Below, piece after piece: positions 55,087 to 63,746 of a stretch of 64,000 nt of DNA; the stretch's first letter is position 1; each line of letters starts with the position of its first letter. Below the pieces are notes generated by a model that made no database searches, was not told the DNA's origin, and saw only the letters and a list, made by a program, of their open reading frames with translations. Made by a program: the position numbers and the translations under genes. This stretch comes from Haloferula sp. BvORR071 (GTDB lineage Bacteria > Verrucomicrobiota > Verrucomicrobiia > Verrucomicrobiales > Akkermansiaceae): assembly GCF_000739615.1 (NCBI RefSeq), contig NZ_BATP01000006.1, positions 1 through 64,000 on the forward strand. Reading direction: 5' to 3'.

Positions 55087-55593
55087 ATGCGTTCGCTTCT
55101 GCTCCTGCCCGTGGCCCTGCTGGCCAGCTCCTGCGCCGGTTACCAACTCGGCGGGGCGAAGCCTGCCGTGCTCCGTGATGTAAAGAACATCAGCGTGCCG
55201 ATGTTCCACAACGACACGCTCCACCCGCGTGCGGAGGCACTCGCCACCAGCGCGGCGACGGACGCGATCGTCCTGGATGGGACTTACAAGATCACCAATT
55301 GGGACAAGGCGGACGCGGTGCTGAAGGGGACGGTACATTCCATCGACTACATGGCATTGCGCTCGACCCGGCTCGACACCCTGCGGCCGGAGGAACTGCA
55401 AAACACGGTGACGCTGAGCTGGAGGCTGGTGGATGCCCGCGACGAGAAGAAGGTCCTGGCCTCCGGCGTCTCCACCGGTAGCAGCCGCTTCTTCGTGGAC
55501 TCCAACCTGCAGACCTCGCGCACCAACGCCCTGCCGGACGCGCTGGCACGCGCCAGCGACAGCATAGTCTCCCGGATCGCGAACGGGTTCTAA
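55087..55593 (+). CDS. lptE: LptE-like LPS-assembly lipoprotein
   Basis: A 168-residue lipoprotein with signal peptide ending LLASSC (Cys16), then AGYQLGGAKPAVLRDVKNIS, the start of the LptE family (GYxLG..P..L..IKxI.VPxF.N), VPMFHNDTLHPRAE and the beta-strand pattern up to AADLVSRIANGF-like ending. LptE plugs the LptD barrel that inserts lipopolysaccharide. The LptD partner is not in the window. ATG at 55087 was chosen for the lipoprotein signal. Confidence 0.75.
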   Translation: MRSLLLLPVALLASSCAGYQLGGAKPAVLRDVKNISVPMFHNDTLHPRAEALATSAATDAIVLDGTYKITNWDKADAVLKGTVHSIDYMALRSTRLDTLRPEELQNTVTLSWRLVDARDEKKVLASGVSTGSSRFFVDSNLQTSRTNALPDALARASDSIVSRIANGF

Positions 55594-55650
55594 CCGGGTG
55601 CCCACTGGGTGCGCCGGCTTCAGTCGGCTTGAACGGCCCTCTTCATTGAA

Positions 55651-56364
55651 ATGGCAGACTCTACCACTGCGGGCCGCTTCGTCCTCGTTCCCACACCCAT
55701 CGGCAACATGGGTGATATCACCCTTCGTGCCATCGAGGTTCTCAAGGAAGCCAGCCGCATCGCTTGCGAGGACACCCGGCATTCCGCTCCCCTGCTCTCC
55801 AAGCTAGGGATCAGCGGCAAGCCGCTGGTCTCCCTGCATGACCACAACGAAGTACGACGCTTGCCGGAGTTGCTAGACGCGGCGCGCGCGGGCGAACTCA
55901 TCGCCGTCGTCACGGATGCGGGCATGCCCGCCGTTTCCGATCCCGGCTACCGCGTGGTGCAGGCCTGCATCGAGCACGGCATCCCCTTTGAGGTGCTGCC
56001 GGGACCATCCGCGGTGCTCACCGCCTTGGTGGGCTCCGGCTTCCCCGTGCATGCCTTCCGCTTCCTCGGCTTCCTGCCGATCAAGAAGGGCAGGCGTTTG
56101 AAGGTGATGGAAGAATCCCTGGCTACCGAGGGCACGAGCATCTTCTTCGAGTCGCCGCACCGCTTGCTCTCCACGCTGGAGCTGCTGGCGGAGAAGCACC
56201 CCAGCGCGCCCTGCTGCGTGGCGCGGGAGCTGACGAAAAAGTTCGAGACCTATCACCGCGGAACGGCGGCGGAACTGGCCGCCCATTTCAAGGTGCACGG
56301 GCCGAAGGGTGAGATTGTGTTTTTGATCAAAGGGGACGAGCGCTTCGAAGTGTCAGAGGATTAG
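55651..56364 (+). CDS. rsmI: 16S rRNA (cytidine(1402)-2'-O)-methyltransferase
   Basis: SAM-dependent 2'-O-methylation of C1402 in the decoding centre. The 237 residues show FVLVPTPIGNMGDITLRA, IACEDTRHSAPLLSKLGI, the SAM-binding GELIAVVTDAGMPAVSDPG and VLPGPSAVLTALVGSGFP, and RELTKKFETYHRGTAAEL. ATG start, in line with but separate from the two lipoprotein genes. Confidence 0.95.
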   Translation: MADSTTAGRFVLVPTPIGNMGDITLRAIEVLKEASRIACEDTRHSAPLLSKLGISGKPLVSLHDHNEVRRLPELLDAARAGELIAVVTDAGMPAVSDPGYRVVQACIEHGIPFEVLPGPSAVLTALVGSGFPVHAFRFLGFLPIKKGRRLKVMEESLATEGTSIFFESPHRLLSTLELLAEKHPSAPCCVARELTKKFETYHRGTAAELAAHFKVHGPKGEIVFLIKGDERFEVSED

Positions 56365-56782
56365 CTCAAGGATTTTGGGATAGCCCCGGATGGCGCTCAG
56401 TTAAGGCGGATTCCGGAGCAAAGCTCTCCAGCAGATCCCGAATCCGGGGTGCGTGTTATGGAGTGCGGTGGCACGACACCGCTTTGGCTGCGGGGGCGCT
56501 TGCAATTCTCCAATCCGTAGCCCTTTCCCGCAGTGTGAATAAGGCGCCGCACGGCCAAGCCCCTCACGGCAATTCGCAGCCGCTTACTGTTGCATCACCA
56601 ACCCGAACCAAAGCGGTGTCGTGCCACCGTACTCCACATGCCGCTCCCAGTGGCCGGAAACCGCTTTGAGCAAGCGGAGCCCGTTCACCACGCTCCGCGT
56701 GGTCATTTTGGCCCTCTTTGACGCTTGAAACCGGCATTTTCGGGATTCAGCTTGCCAAGCAAAAGCGGCTCATTATTCCCGG
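56365..56782. other. Gene-free stretch carrying an inverted repeat
   Basis: No gene is supported in these 418 bases. The main content is the long inverted repeat at 56459-56636, described separately. The rest is moderately GC-rich; GCTTGCCAAGC at 56751-56761 is a small palindrome before the protease start. A short open frame across the repeat (with WHDTALAAGALAI) is a repeat-derived artefact. Confidence 0.55.
56459..56636. repeat. Inverted repeat element with 29-bp arms (MITE-like or paired REP)
   Basis: The left arm (56459-56487) and right arm (56608-56636) are reverse complements with one mismatch and enclose 120 bp. Each arm is itself nearly palindromic (GCGGTG-GCACGA-CACCGC). A related palindrome GCGGTG-GTGA-CACCGC occurs at about 7318-7338. 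The arms resemble the interspersed GAGTGCGGTGGCA-type repeats of Verrucomicrobiaceae that I recall; no transposase or target duplication was seen. Confidence 0.8.
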
Positions 56783-59233
56783 ATGAGGATGAATGATGCG
56801 ATCGATCCGACGAAGGCTGGCAGGTTCTTGAGAAGGAGCGCCATTCCATGGGCGATCGCGCTGGCTTGCCTGGCTGGGCCAGTAAATGGCGCTGAGAAAA
56901 AACCGGAGCCTCCCAAGGCGGCGCCTGTTCCGGATTACAGTCCGGCCAAGCAGCCCACGGCGACCGGCGAATTCCCCGTCGGGTTGATCACCATCACCTT
57001 CAAGGAAACCGCGATTGCCGGTGATGTCAGCCTGGCGATCAAGAAGACGGAGCAAGTCAAAGAAACCCATCAGGAAGGAGGAGGCGGCGGCGGGAGCGGC
57101 AAGTCCGCAGGCTCCGGGACGAACCTAGAGGAGTATTTCAAGACCTACAGCAATGGCATCACCTGGCCGAAGCTCACGCCCATGCCGGACGAGAACACCG
57201 TCTATCAGGATCCCCACTTCTACGGCTACTACTGCGAATACGACTACTGGGAGAACCCGATCGGATGGAGGGACAAGGCGGAAGGCGAGGAACGGGTGAG
57301 CAAGATGAACCAGAGCGCCCTGAAGTTCGCCACCACTTCCTACCGCGGTGCCAAACCCCGCTTCATTTGCTACAACTATGTGACCACTCGCCCGGCTACC
57401 CCGGCCCAAGAGGTCACTGCCGCACTCCTGGAGTTCTATCAAAACCGCAGCGCCGATCCCGACCGGACCAAGATGGTGCGGGTCCGCAAAAGCAAAAAGA
57501 AGAAGCCGGAGGGCAAAAACTTCGATGCCTGGGCCTACTACGGGCCGGTTTGCAAGTGGGGCGAGCCGATGTGGCCAAACTCGAAGGTGCAGATCGACAA
57601 CTTCTCGGGCGGAACGCTGGCCCATGAGCTCGGACATTGCTTGGGGGCTCCGGACGTCTACCGGATCGGCCGCTACAACGATGGCATCAGCGGCGAAGCC
57701 TGCCTGCTCTCCTATGGTCCCACGGCCAATGCCTTCAGCCGCTTCTACCACCACGGTTTCATCAAGGAGAAGAACCATCCCACCATCAAGACCTCCGGCA
57801 CCTACACGCTGCATCCCCGCCACATCGATCCGCAGGGCGATGAGGCGGTCGGCTACCTGATCCCGAGCAATCATCCGCACTACTTCTATCAGGTGGAGTA
57901 CATCCACAATGAGAACGCGACGGTCGGCGTAGGCCCCCGCCGGGAGGGTATGCTCATTTCCGTGGTGAATCTCGGACGTGAGAACTACCTCGGCGCACCG
58001 GACTACTTCTACGTCTACCGGCCCAATGATCCCTTCTTCGCGGGCAAGGGCGACACCGCCAATTGCCTGTTCGGGAAAGCCCAGAAGCGCACGGAGTTCA
58101 ACATGACGACCGAGCCATCGTCACGATTGCCCAATCTTCTCGATGGCGGGGTTTCCTTCAAGAACATCGAGGAACACGGCGACACCCTCACCTTTGATTT
58201 GGTCGTCGACCACCAGCAGGTCACCGGCAGCGCCTACACCCTCTCGATGCTGCCGCAGATCCGGCTGGATGAGATCAGCGACATCCAACCCACCAGCTTC
58301 ACGGCGGGCTGCACCATCAAGTTCCGCGGTGAGCCGATCATCACCGACTACGGCTTCTGTTGGTCCACCTCCAAGAACCCCACCGTCCGCGACGGCACCT
58401 TTGTTCTGGCTCACCGCGAATGGTATCGCGGGCATGCCATCAACCTGACGCCCAACACCACCTACTACGTCCGCGGCTTCGCGACCAACGGCCTGGGCGT
58501 CCGCTACAGCGATGAGGAAAAGACCATCAAAACCCCGGACATCAGGTCGGCTACCGAGAGCATCAAGCCCCTGCTGGCCGACTCTTTCTCCGACAATGAC
58601 TATCTCTACTCCGAATTCAGCAACGAAACCAAGGAGACCAGCGAGACCTTCATCGGATACAGTCCCACCTGCGTCTTGGCCAAGCTGATCGCCTACTATC
58701 GCCCAGCGAAATTCGAGGTCGGCAAGGGCAAGGGAGCGGAAGCCGTGGACTTCAACCACCTGAGCTGGAACCCGGGAGCGGATGACAACCCTCCGCGCCT
58801 GGTCGAAATCGACCGGTTTTTCCAGCATGTCTACGATGAGGGACTGGCGCTGAAGCTCCACGATTCGAAGCCCGGCAAAGACTTCGTCGGCAACATCGTC
58901 AAACTTACCGGCATCCGCAGCAAACCCGTGCTCAGCGTCCTCGGCCCGGACAACGTGAAGCAAGTGACCGATCTCATACGCAAAGACCTGGCGCAAAGCC
59001 ATCCGGTCATGATCGTATTCTCCTACGATCAGGAAGGGAACACGCCCATCCGCTGGGCGCTCATCGATGGCGTCAACAGCAGCGGGCGCCTGCACGTGGA
59101 CTTTCCCCACAACACCGAGCTATTGGTGGATGGAAAGGACTTGAAAATGCAGACCAGCTACTGCCTTCCCGAAGAGCTGCTGATACCGCAATACAGGGTC
59201 TTCGTGGTGAGTTCGTGCTTCTATTCAAAGTAG
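56783..59233 (+). CDS. M6-like zinc metalloprotease fused to degenerate papain-like domain
   Basis: An 816-residue exported protein with a signal-like N-terminal helix (about 18-34, IPWAIALACLAGPVNGA). The first half is a metalloprotease of the immune-inhibitor-A type: zinc motif HELGHCLGAPD with His281, Glu282, His285 and third ligand candidate Asp291. A fibronectin-III-like region follows at about 490-590 (TDYGFCWSTSKNPTV, TTYYVRGFATN). The last 220 residues resemble a C10/C39 cysteine peptidase: Cys630 in YSPTCVLAKLIAYY, but where the catalytic His is expected the sequence is RWALIDGVN (Trp758), so it is likely inactive or a binding module. Confidence 0.75.
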   Translation: MRMNDAIDPTKAGRFLRRSAIPWAIALACLAGPVNGAEKKPEPPKAAPVPDYSPAKQPTATGEFPVGLITITFKETAIAGDVSLAIKKTEQVKETHQEGGGGGGSGKSAGSGTNLEEYFKTYSNGITWPKLTPMPDENTVYQDPHFYGYYCEYDYWENPIGWRDKAEGEERVSKMNQSALKFATTSYRGAKPRFICYNYVTTRPATPAQEVTAALLEFYQNRSADPDRTKMVRVRKSKKKKPEGKNFDAWAYYGPVCKWGEPMWPNSKVQIDNFSGGTLAHELGHCLGAPDVYRIGRYNDGISGEACLLSYGPTANAFSRFYHHGFIKEKNHPTIKTSGTYTLHPRHIDPQGDEAVGYLIPSNHPHYFYQVEYIHNENATVGVGPRREGMLISVVNLGRENYLGAPDYFYVYRPNDPFFAGKGDTANCLFGKAQKRTEFNMTTEPSSRLPNLLDGGVSFKNIEEHGDTLTFDLVVDHQQVTGSAYTLSMLPQIRLDEISDIQPTSFTAGCTIKFRGEPIITDYGFCWSTSKNPTVRDGTFVLAHREWYRGHAINLTPNTTYYVRGFATNGLGVRYSDEEKTIKTPDIRSATESIKPLLADSFSDNDYLYSEFSNETKETSETFIGYSPTCVLAKLIAYYRPAKFEVGKGKGAEAVDFNHLSWNPGADDNPPRLVEIDRFFQHVYDEGLALKLHDSKPGKDFVGNIVKLTGIRSKPVLSVLGPDNVKQVTDLIRKDLAQSHPVMIVFSYDQEGNTPIRWALIDGVNSSGRLHVDFPHNTELLVDGKDLKMQTSYCLPEELLIPQYRVFVVSSCFYSK

Positions 59234-59282
59234 CGCTTGGCGGCGGACAAAGTCTGGATTGCCGGATTGCGAGATCGGGACG

Positions 59283-59345
59283 CATAGACGACTTTTCCCC
59301 AAAAGCCCTCCCCCGCCCCGGCACCCAAGGCGCTTTCATGACCCG
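59283..59345 (+). pseudogene. Decayed copy of the 5' end of xseA
   Basis: About 60 bp resemble the true xseA start at 59995-60060: ATAGACGAC-TTTTCCCC against GTGGACGACCTCTTCGC, then both run through CCCC(C/T)GCCCCGGC and AAGGCGCT. The copy has a one-base gap after GACGAC and several substitutions. Similarity fades after TTTCATGACC. It is separated from the intact gene by 600-700 bp holding a frameshifted gene, as if a segment had been inserted into, or duplicated with, the start of xseA. Confidence 0.6.
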
Positions 59346-59486
59346 CCCCCTTCAAACCCATCATCTTGGGTGCAAAGCCCACCAAGAATCGTGGCCATTT
59401 GGCATTTTGAAATATCTATCATCCCGGCGCGTGGCTTGAGGGCTGCCCATGGCGAAATTCCATCCAAGCTTCCGGAGTGCTCCGAG

Positions 59487-59890
59487 ATGACCTTGGATAC
59501 TGATCTCGATGCTCTACCATCGTTCGATTACTGGGAAGGCGTTGATGTCCTCGGAGAGGTCCTTCCTGAAGGAAAACGAATCCTCCCTGATGAGTCTGCC
59601 ACTTCCGGAAGTGGATTAAGACCAAGAGCGGCAATCGAATGGATTTCTGGGAAGACTGGGTTCTATTTGATTTCGATTTGCGGCGTCCCGATTTGGAGAT
59701 CTTGGAGGCGGTCCTTCGATTGGCCCGAAAGTTTGAATGCATGTTAGCTGTGGGGAAGAATGGAGACGTAATCGAGCCCGAAATGCTTCCCGTTCTCGAA
59801 GCGGCAAAAGAGTCCGGGGCATTCAAATTCGTTACAAATCCTCAAGAATGGCTTCGGCGGATATCTTCGGATGAATCCGATTCCAGCTAA
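59487..59890 (+). pseudogene. Frameshifted hypothetical gene between xseA start copies
   Basis: The first frame opens at ATG 59487 (MTLDTDLDALPSFDYWEGVD, then LGEVLPEGKRILPD) and the protein-like sequence moves near 59590-59600 into another frame (VCHFRKWIKTKSGNRMDFWE, then DWVLFDFDLRRPDLEILEAV). From 59639 (ATG) this second frame can also be read as an 83-residue protein ending NPQEWLRRISSDESDSS. Two frames with coherent composition on one locus point to a single-base indel or sequencing error. No family recognised. A stem GGGCTG/CAGCCC at 59912-59933 follows. Confidence 0.45.
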
Positions 59891-59994
59891 AGATGTGAGC
59901 AAATAATTTTTGGGCTGCCAATGGTTCCAGCCCATCTGGAAGATGATGGTTGATTTTCCTCCCGCGCGGTCACCAGCGCGCCTACGCTGGACGC

Positions 59995-61365
59995 GTGGAC
60001 GACCTCTTCGCACCCAAGCCATCCCCTGCCCCGGCGCCGAAGGCGCTGTCGGTGACGCAACTGGTCCGGCGGATGAAGAATCTGCTGGAGGTGGAGATGG
60101 GCGAGCTGTGGGTGGAGGGTGAGGTCTCGAACCTGAAGAAGCAGGCGAGCGGGCATTGGTATTTCTCGCTGAAGGACGAGGGGGCGCAGATTCAATGTGC
60201 GATCTTCGGGGCGAAGAAGAAGGCGGGCTCGGAGGCCTTGCAGGATGGGGTGAAGGTGCGGGTCTTCGCGGAGCCGAGTGTGTATGAGGCGCGGGGGACC
60301 TTGCAGATCATTGTGCAGCGGGTGGAGCGCGCGGGCTTGGGAGAGCTGCAGGCGCGCTTCGAGGCGCTGAAGCGAAAGCTGCAAGGCGAGGGTCTCTTCG
60401 ATGCGGAGCGGAAGAAGCGAATTCCTTTTTTCCCGAGCCGCGTAGGTATCGTGACCTCGGACACGGGTGCGGCGATCCGGGATATCCTGAACATTCTCGA
60501 ACGACGGGCGCCCTGGGTGCAGCCGGTGCTCTATCCGGTGCGGGTGCAGGGCAAGGGCGCGGAGATCGAGATCGCGCGGGCAATTGAGCGAATGGGAAAT
60601 CCGGAGCGCTTCGGCCTGCCGCGCTGCGAGGTGCTGATCGTCGGTCGCGGCGGTGGTTCGATTGAGGACTTGTGGAATTTCAATGAGGAGATCGTCGCGC
60701 GGGCAATCGCGGCCTGCCCGATTCCGATCATCTCTGCCGTGGGGCATGAGATCGACTTCACCATCGCCGACTTCGTGGCGGACCTGCGGGCACCGACGCC
60801 AAGCGCGGCGGCGGAGCTGGCGGTGCCGGACGGCGCGGAACTCAAGAACCGGCTGGGCATCCTCAAGCGGCGTCTGTCGCGACGGACGGAAGAGCGTTTG
60901 GAGCGATTGGCCCACAACTTGGAGAGCCTGCGCCGCGGGGTCCTGTCTCGTGGCGGCGAGCGTCTTCTGCGGGAGCCGGCGATGCGGGTGGATTCGGTGC
61001 GGGCACGCCTCGGGGTGGCCATGCAGGCGGAGCTGAAGGACCGTGAGCAGCGGTTGAAGGAATTGAGCCGGACCTTGGCAGCACATCATCCGGCGCGGCA
61101 GGTGGAATTGCGGCTGGAACATCTGGCGCGGACCGGGGAGCGGCTGGAGCGCGCGGCGCGACGGAGGCTGGATGGCTTGGGCGATCAGCTCAGCCGACTG
61201 CGTTCGCTGCTGCGGACCTTGGGGCCGGAGTCGGCATTCGAGCGCGGCTTTTCGATCGCGATGGATTCTTACGGTCGAATCATCCGATCGAAGGCGGATG
61301 TGGCGGCGGGGGAAGAGATCCGGACGAAGGTAAAAGATGGGGAGATCCGGAGCCGGGTGGAGTAA
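59995..61365 (+). CDS. xseA: Exodeoxyribonuclease VII large subunit
   Basis: Nuclease subunit acting on single-stranded DNA ends. The 456 residues show the N-terminal OB fold (LWVEGEVSNLKKQASGHWYF, LKDEGAQIQCAIF), the middle nuclease region with GIVTSDTGAAIRDI, VLIVGRGGGSIEDLWNFNEE, ISAVGHEIDFTIADFVADLR, then a coiled-coil C-terminus. The frame is open to a TTG at 59950, but GTG at 59995 fits the family start (VDDLFAPKPS) and matches the decayed copy. The small subunit XseB was not seen downstream; the next gene is a CPBP protease. Confidence 0.94.
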   Translation: MDDLFAPKPSPAPAPKALSVTQLVRRMKNLLEVEMGELWVEGEVSNLKKQASGHWYFSLKDEGAQIQCAIFGAKKKAGSEALQDGVKVRVFAEPSVYEARGTLQIIVQRVERAGLGELQARFEALKRKLQGEGLFDAERKKRIPFFPSRVGIVTSDTGAAIRDILNILERRAPWVQPVLYPVRVQGKGAEIEIARAIERMGNPERFGLPRCEVLIVGRGGGSIEDLWNFNEEIVARAIAACPIPIISAVGHEIDFTIADFVADLRAPTPSAAAELAVPDGAELKNRLGILKRRLSRRTEERLERLAHNLESLRRGVLSRGGERLLREPAMRVDSVRARLGVAMQAELKDREQRLKELSRTLAAHHPARQVELRLEHLARTGERLERAARRRLDGLGDQLSRLRSLLRTLGPESAFERGFSIAMDSYGRIIRSKADVAAGEEIRTKVKDGEIRSRVE

Positions 61366-61468
61366 CGAAAGCTTAAGCGCGGGAAATAGGCCGCGCTTTC
61401 GTAATCGAAATCCCCGGGGCTGTCTGCTTGGCTGCTAGCGCTTGCAGGCAAAGGCCTAGCCATCTCCC

Positions 61469-62254
61469 GTGCCCGATCAGCTCTCCAGACCGAGTGACAA
61501 CCGCCGTTGCGACTATTGTGACGGGCCTCTGGACTCGCGCTTCTACTTCTGTCCGCGCTGCGCGAAGCCGCACCGGCCGGTCGAGGAATTGTTGCCGGCC
61601 TCGCTGCCCGTTTATGAGGACAATGAGACCAAGCTCCGGACCAAGGCCGGTCCGGCGTGGACGGTCTTCTTCACCTTCCTGAGCGTCATCCTGGTAGGCT
61701 CCATGCTGGCGCTCGCGATCTGGGGCTTCGACAACCAGACAGCCGCGATCCTGTTGGTGGAATTCGCGCTGGTGCTCACGACGCTCGTCTTCGCGATCCG
61801 CTACTGGGGCAATGTCAGTCCGCTGCTCGCGAATCCCGGATTCATCCGCCCGGAAGCTTGGCTGGGCTTGGTGCTGCTGCTGCCAATGCTGCTGTTGAAC
61901 TTCGGCTTCCACCGGCTGCTGATCGAGATGTTCCACCTCGATAAGGCAAGCCATCTCGACTACTTTCCGAACAAGTGGGGACCGGTGCTCTTCATTTGCG
62001 TGCTGCCTGCGATCGTCGAAGAAATCGGCTTCCGCGGCATCATCCAGGATCAGTTTGAGCGGGTTGTCTCACCGGGAGTTGCCATCGGCGTGGCATCACT
62101 GGCATTCTCCGCCGCCCACTTCAATATCCTCTCAGCCCCCTATCTCGCGCTGATGGGGGCCTTGCTCGGCTGGATGAAGTGGAAGACAGGCAGTCTCTAT
62201 CCTTCGATGCTGGTCCATTTCCTCCACAATTTCGTTGTGGTTTCCGTCACCTGA
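61469..62254 (+). CDS. CPBP family intramembrane protease with zinc ribbon
   Basis: A 261-residue membrane protein related to CAAX-processing enzymes. A zinc ribbon opens the chain (RRCDYCDGPLD, CPRCAKPH), then six or so membrane segments, and the CPBP motifs: EEIGFRG (EExxxR, about residue 184), FSAAHFNIL (FxxxH) and HFLHNFVVV (HxxxN). Both motif pairs needed for catalysis are present. Start GTG at 61469. Natural substrate unknown. Confidence 0.88.
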   Translation: MPDQLSRPSDNRRCDYCDGPLDSRFYFCPRCAKPHRPVEELLPASLPVYEDNETKLRTKAGPAWTVFFTFLSVILVGSMLALAIWGFDNQTAAILLVEFALVLTTLVFAIRYWGNVSPLLANPGFIRPEAWLGLVLLLPMLLLNFGFHRLLIEMFHLDKASHLDYFPNKWGPVLFICVLPAIVEEIGFRGIIQDQFERVVSPGVAIGVASLAFSAAHFNILSAPYLALMGALLGWMKWKTGSLYPSMLVHFLHNFVVVSVT

Positions 62255-62273
62255 AATCTAGCTTCGACGCAGT

Positions 62274-62852
62274 ATGGGAAGTGACGAGGCACTACTACTC
62301 AGGATTTTGATCATGATCGTCTTCGGGGCGATCACGGCGGGCGTGGCTTCATCGAAGGGCCGGAATGCCACGGGCTGGTTCTTCATCGGCTTCTTCTTCG
62401 GTTGTATCGGACTTATCATCATCCTCTGTCTCTCAAACCTCAAGGAGGACCAGGCCAGATGGGATGCCAACAACGTCGAGCAGCGCCGCCTGCGCGAGCA
62501 GCTCCGGCAGGAGCAAATGAAGAACGAGGCCTACCGGAAGCACACCGCCGCCCGCCTGGACGCACATGACCAGCGGCTCGGTGTCGATACTCGGCAGACC
62601 GAGCCCGTGTCCTTGCCAGCGGCCCGTCCGCAAGCGATCTCCGTGGGCCCCATCGATCCCACCCCGCCGCCGGGACTACCCGCGCACCATTGGTTCACGC
62701 ATGAGGATGGCGAGCAGCGCGGCCCCTATAGCTTCGCCCTGCTCCAGCGACGGGCGCGGCAGGGTAGCCTGGATGCCTCCACGCTGGTGTGGGTGGAAGG
62801 CATGCAGGGATGGCAAACCGCCCACTCGATCCCCAACCTCTTCCAAGCGTGA
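62274..62852 (+). CDS. Membrane protein with C-terminal GYF_2 domain
   Basis: A 192-residue protein with two membrane helices at the N-terminus (about 9-27 and 30-53, [19 protein letters not shown]), a charged linker that is probably coiled coil (about 60-95), and a GYF_2/DUF4339 domain at the end ([19 protein letters not shown], then [13 protein letters not shown]). GYF_2 domains bind proline-rich or other peptide partners. The stop overlaps the next start (GTGA), so the two proteins are probably made together. Confidence 0.82.
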
Positions 62853-63739
62853 GCGAGGCACCCGTTGCGGGCACCTACCGTCTCGACGGCATGCTCCAGG
62901 GGCCAGTCCCGCCCAGCGAGGGGGATCTGCGCGCTTGGACAGCCACGGCGAAGTCGGCCGGGCTTCACTTCCATCTCGCGATCGAGGGCGGCGGCTTCTC
63001 GATCGTGGCCGACCCGGCGGTTCAGCGGATCTCCACTCTGCGGACGCAGGATCTGTCGCAGCATCTGGTCGCGGCCTTGGAAAGCCTTCTCACCCTGCTT
63101 CCGGAGGCCGGCCAAAGCCTCGCCTTTTCCACCGTGCGTTCGGAGGAATTTCTCCCGGGCAAGGCGATCCAGACTCTTTACGTGATCCGCTCGCCGGGGA
63201 TGGTTGCGGCGGAGCAGAGGACCGTGGACCTCCAGACGAAGGCTGCGCCCGTGGAGATCAGCCCCACCTCACTGCGGCGCGCGATCCCGCTGGCGCTGAT
63301 CCTCGTACTGGCGGGCCTCTTCATCTCCTCATTTTTCATCGACTACCGGAAGCTCTTCCGTGATGCCCGCGAGCAGATGAGCCCGGTCACCGCGGAAGGG
63401 ATCACTCTGGACAAGGGGCCACTCCGCGACTGCATCGAGGCTGAGATCAAAGGCATCGACAAGGGCCGGAACGGCTTGGTCTTCGGGCTCAAGCGTGGCC
63501 CGCAATGGGAGCAGGCGATCCAGTCGAAGCCTGGCGACAGCAGCGCGGATTGGCCGCTCTTCCTGATCCGCCAGGCGATCCAGCAGCGACGCCTGCGGAT
63601 CGAGTTCCAGGACAAAGATGGGGCGCTGATCGGCTCGGGTGAACTTGGGCTGGGGACGCTCCACGACAAGGAATCAGCGGAGGTCGTCATCGTCCCGGCC
63701 TTGAGCGGCCGACTGGCCAGGGTGGTATTCCGCCCGTGA
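62849..63739 (+). CDS. Hypothetical single-pass membrane protein
   Basis: A 296-residue protein with no recognised family. It has one central membrane helix ([20 protein letters not shown], about residues 145-163). The first part is soluble and mixed alpha/beta ([20 protein letters not shown] onward). The C-terminal part is also mixed ([38 protein letters not shown]). GTG at 62849 is chosen from the 4-base overlap with the GYF_2 gene; no other plausible start is near. Coupling suggests a joint function with the GYF_2 protein. Confidence 0.6.
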
Positions 63740-63746
63740 TGCGCGA

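Noticed and set aside
56463..56669. Small plus-strand frame with WHDTALAAGALAI inside the inverted repeat
   Set aside because: It is read from repeat DNA; no start context, no homology pattern, and the repeat explains it fully.
59887..61122. Minus-strand open frame of 411 codons opposite xseA
   Set aside because: Arg/Leu/Pro/His-rich antisense shadow; xseA motifs on the plus strand are unambiguous.
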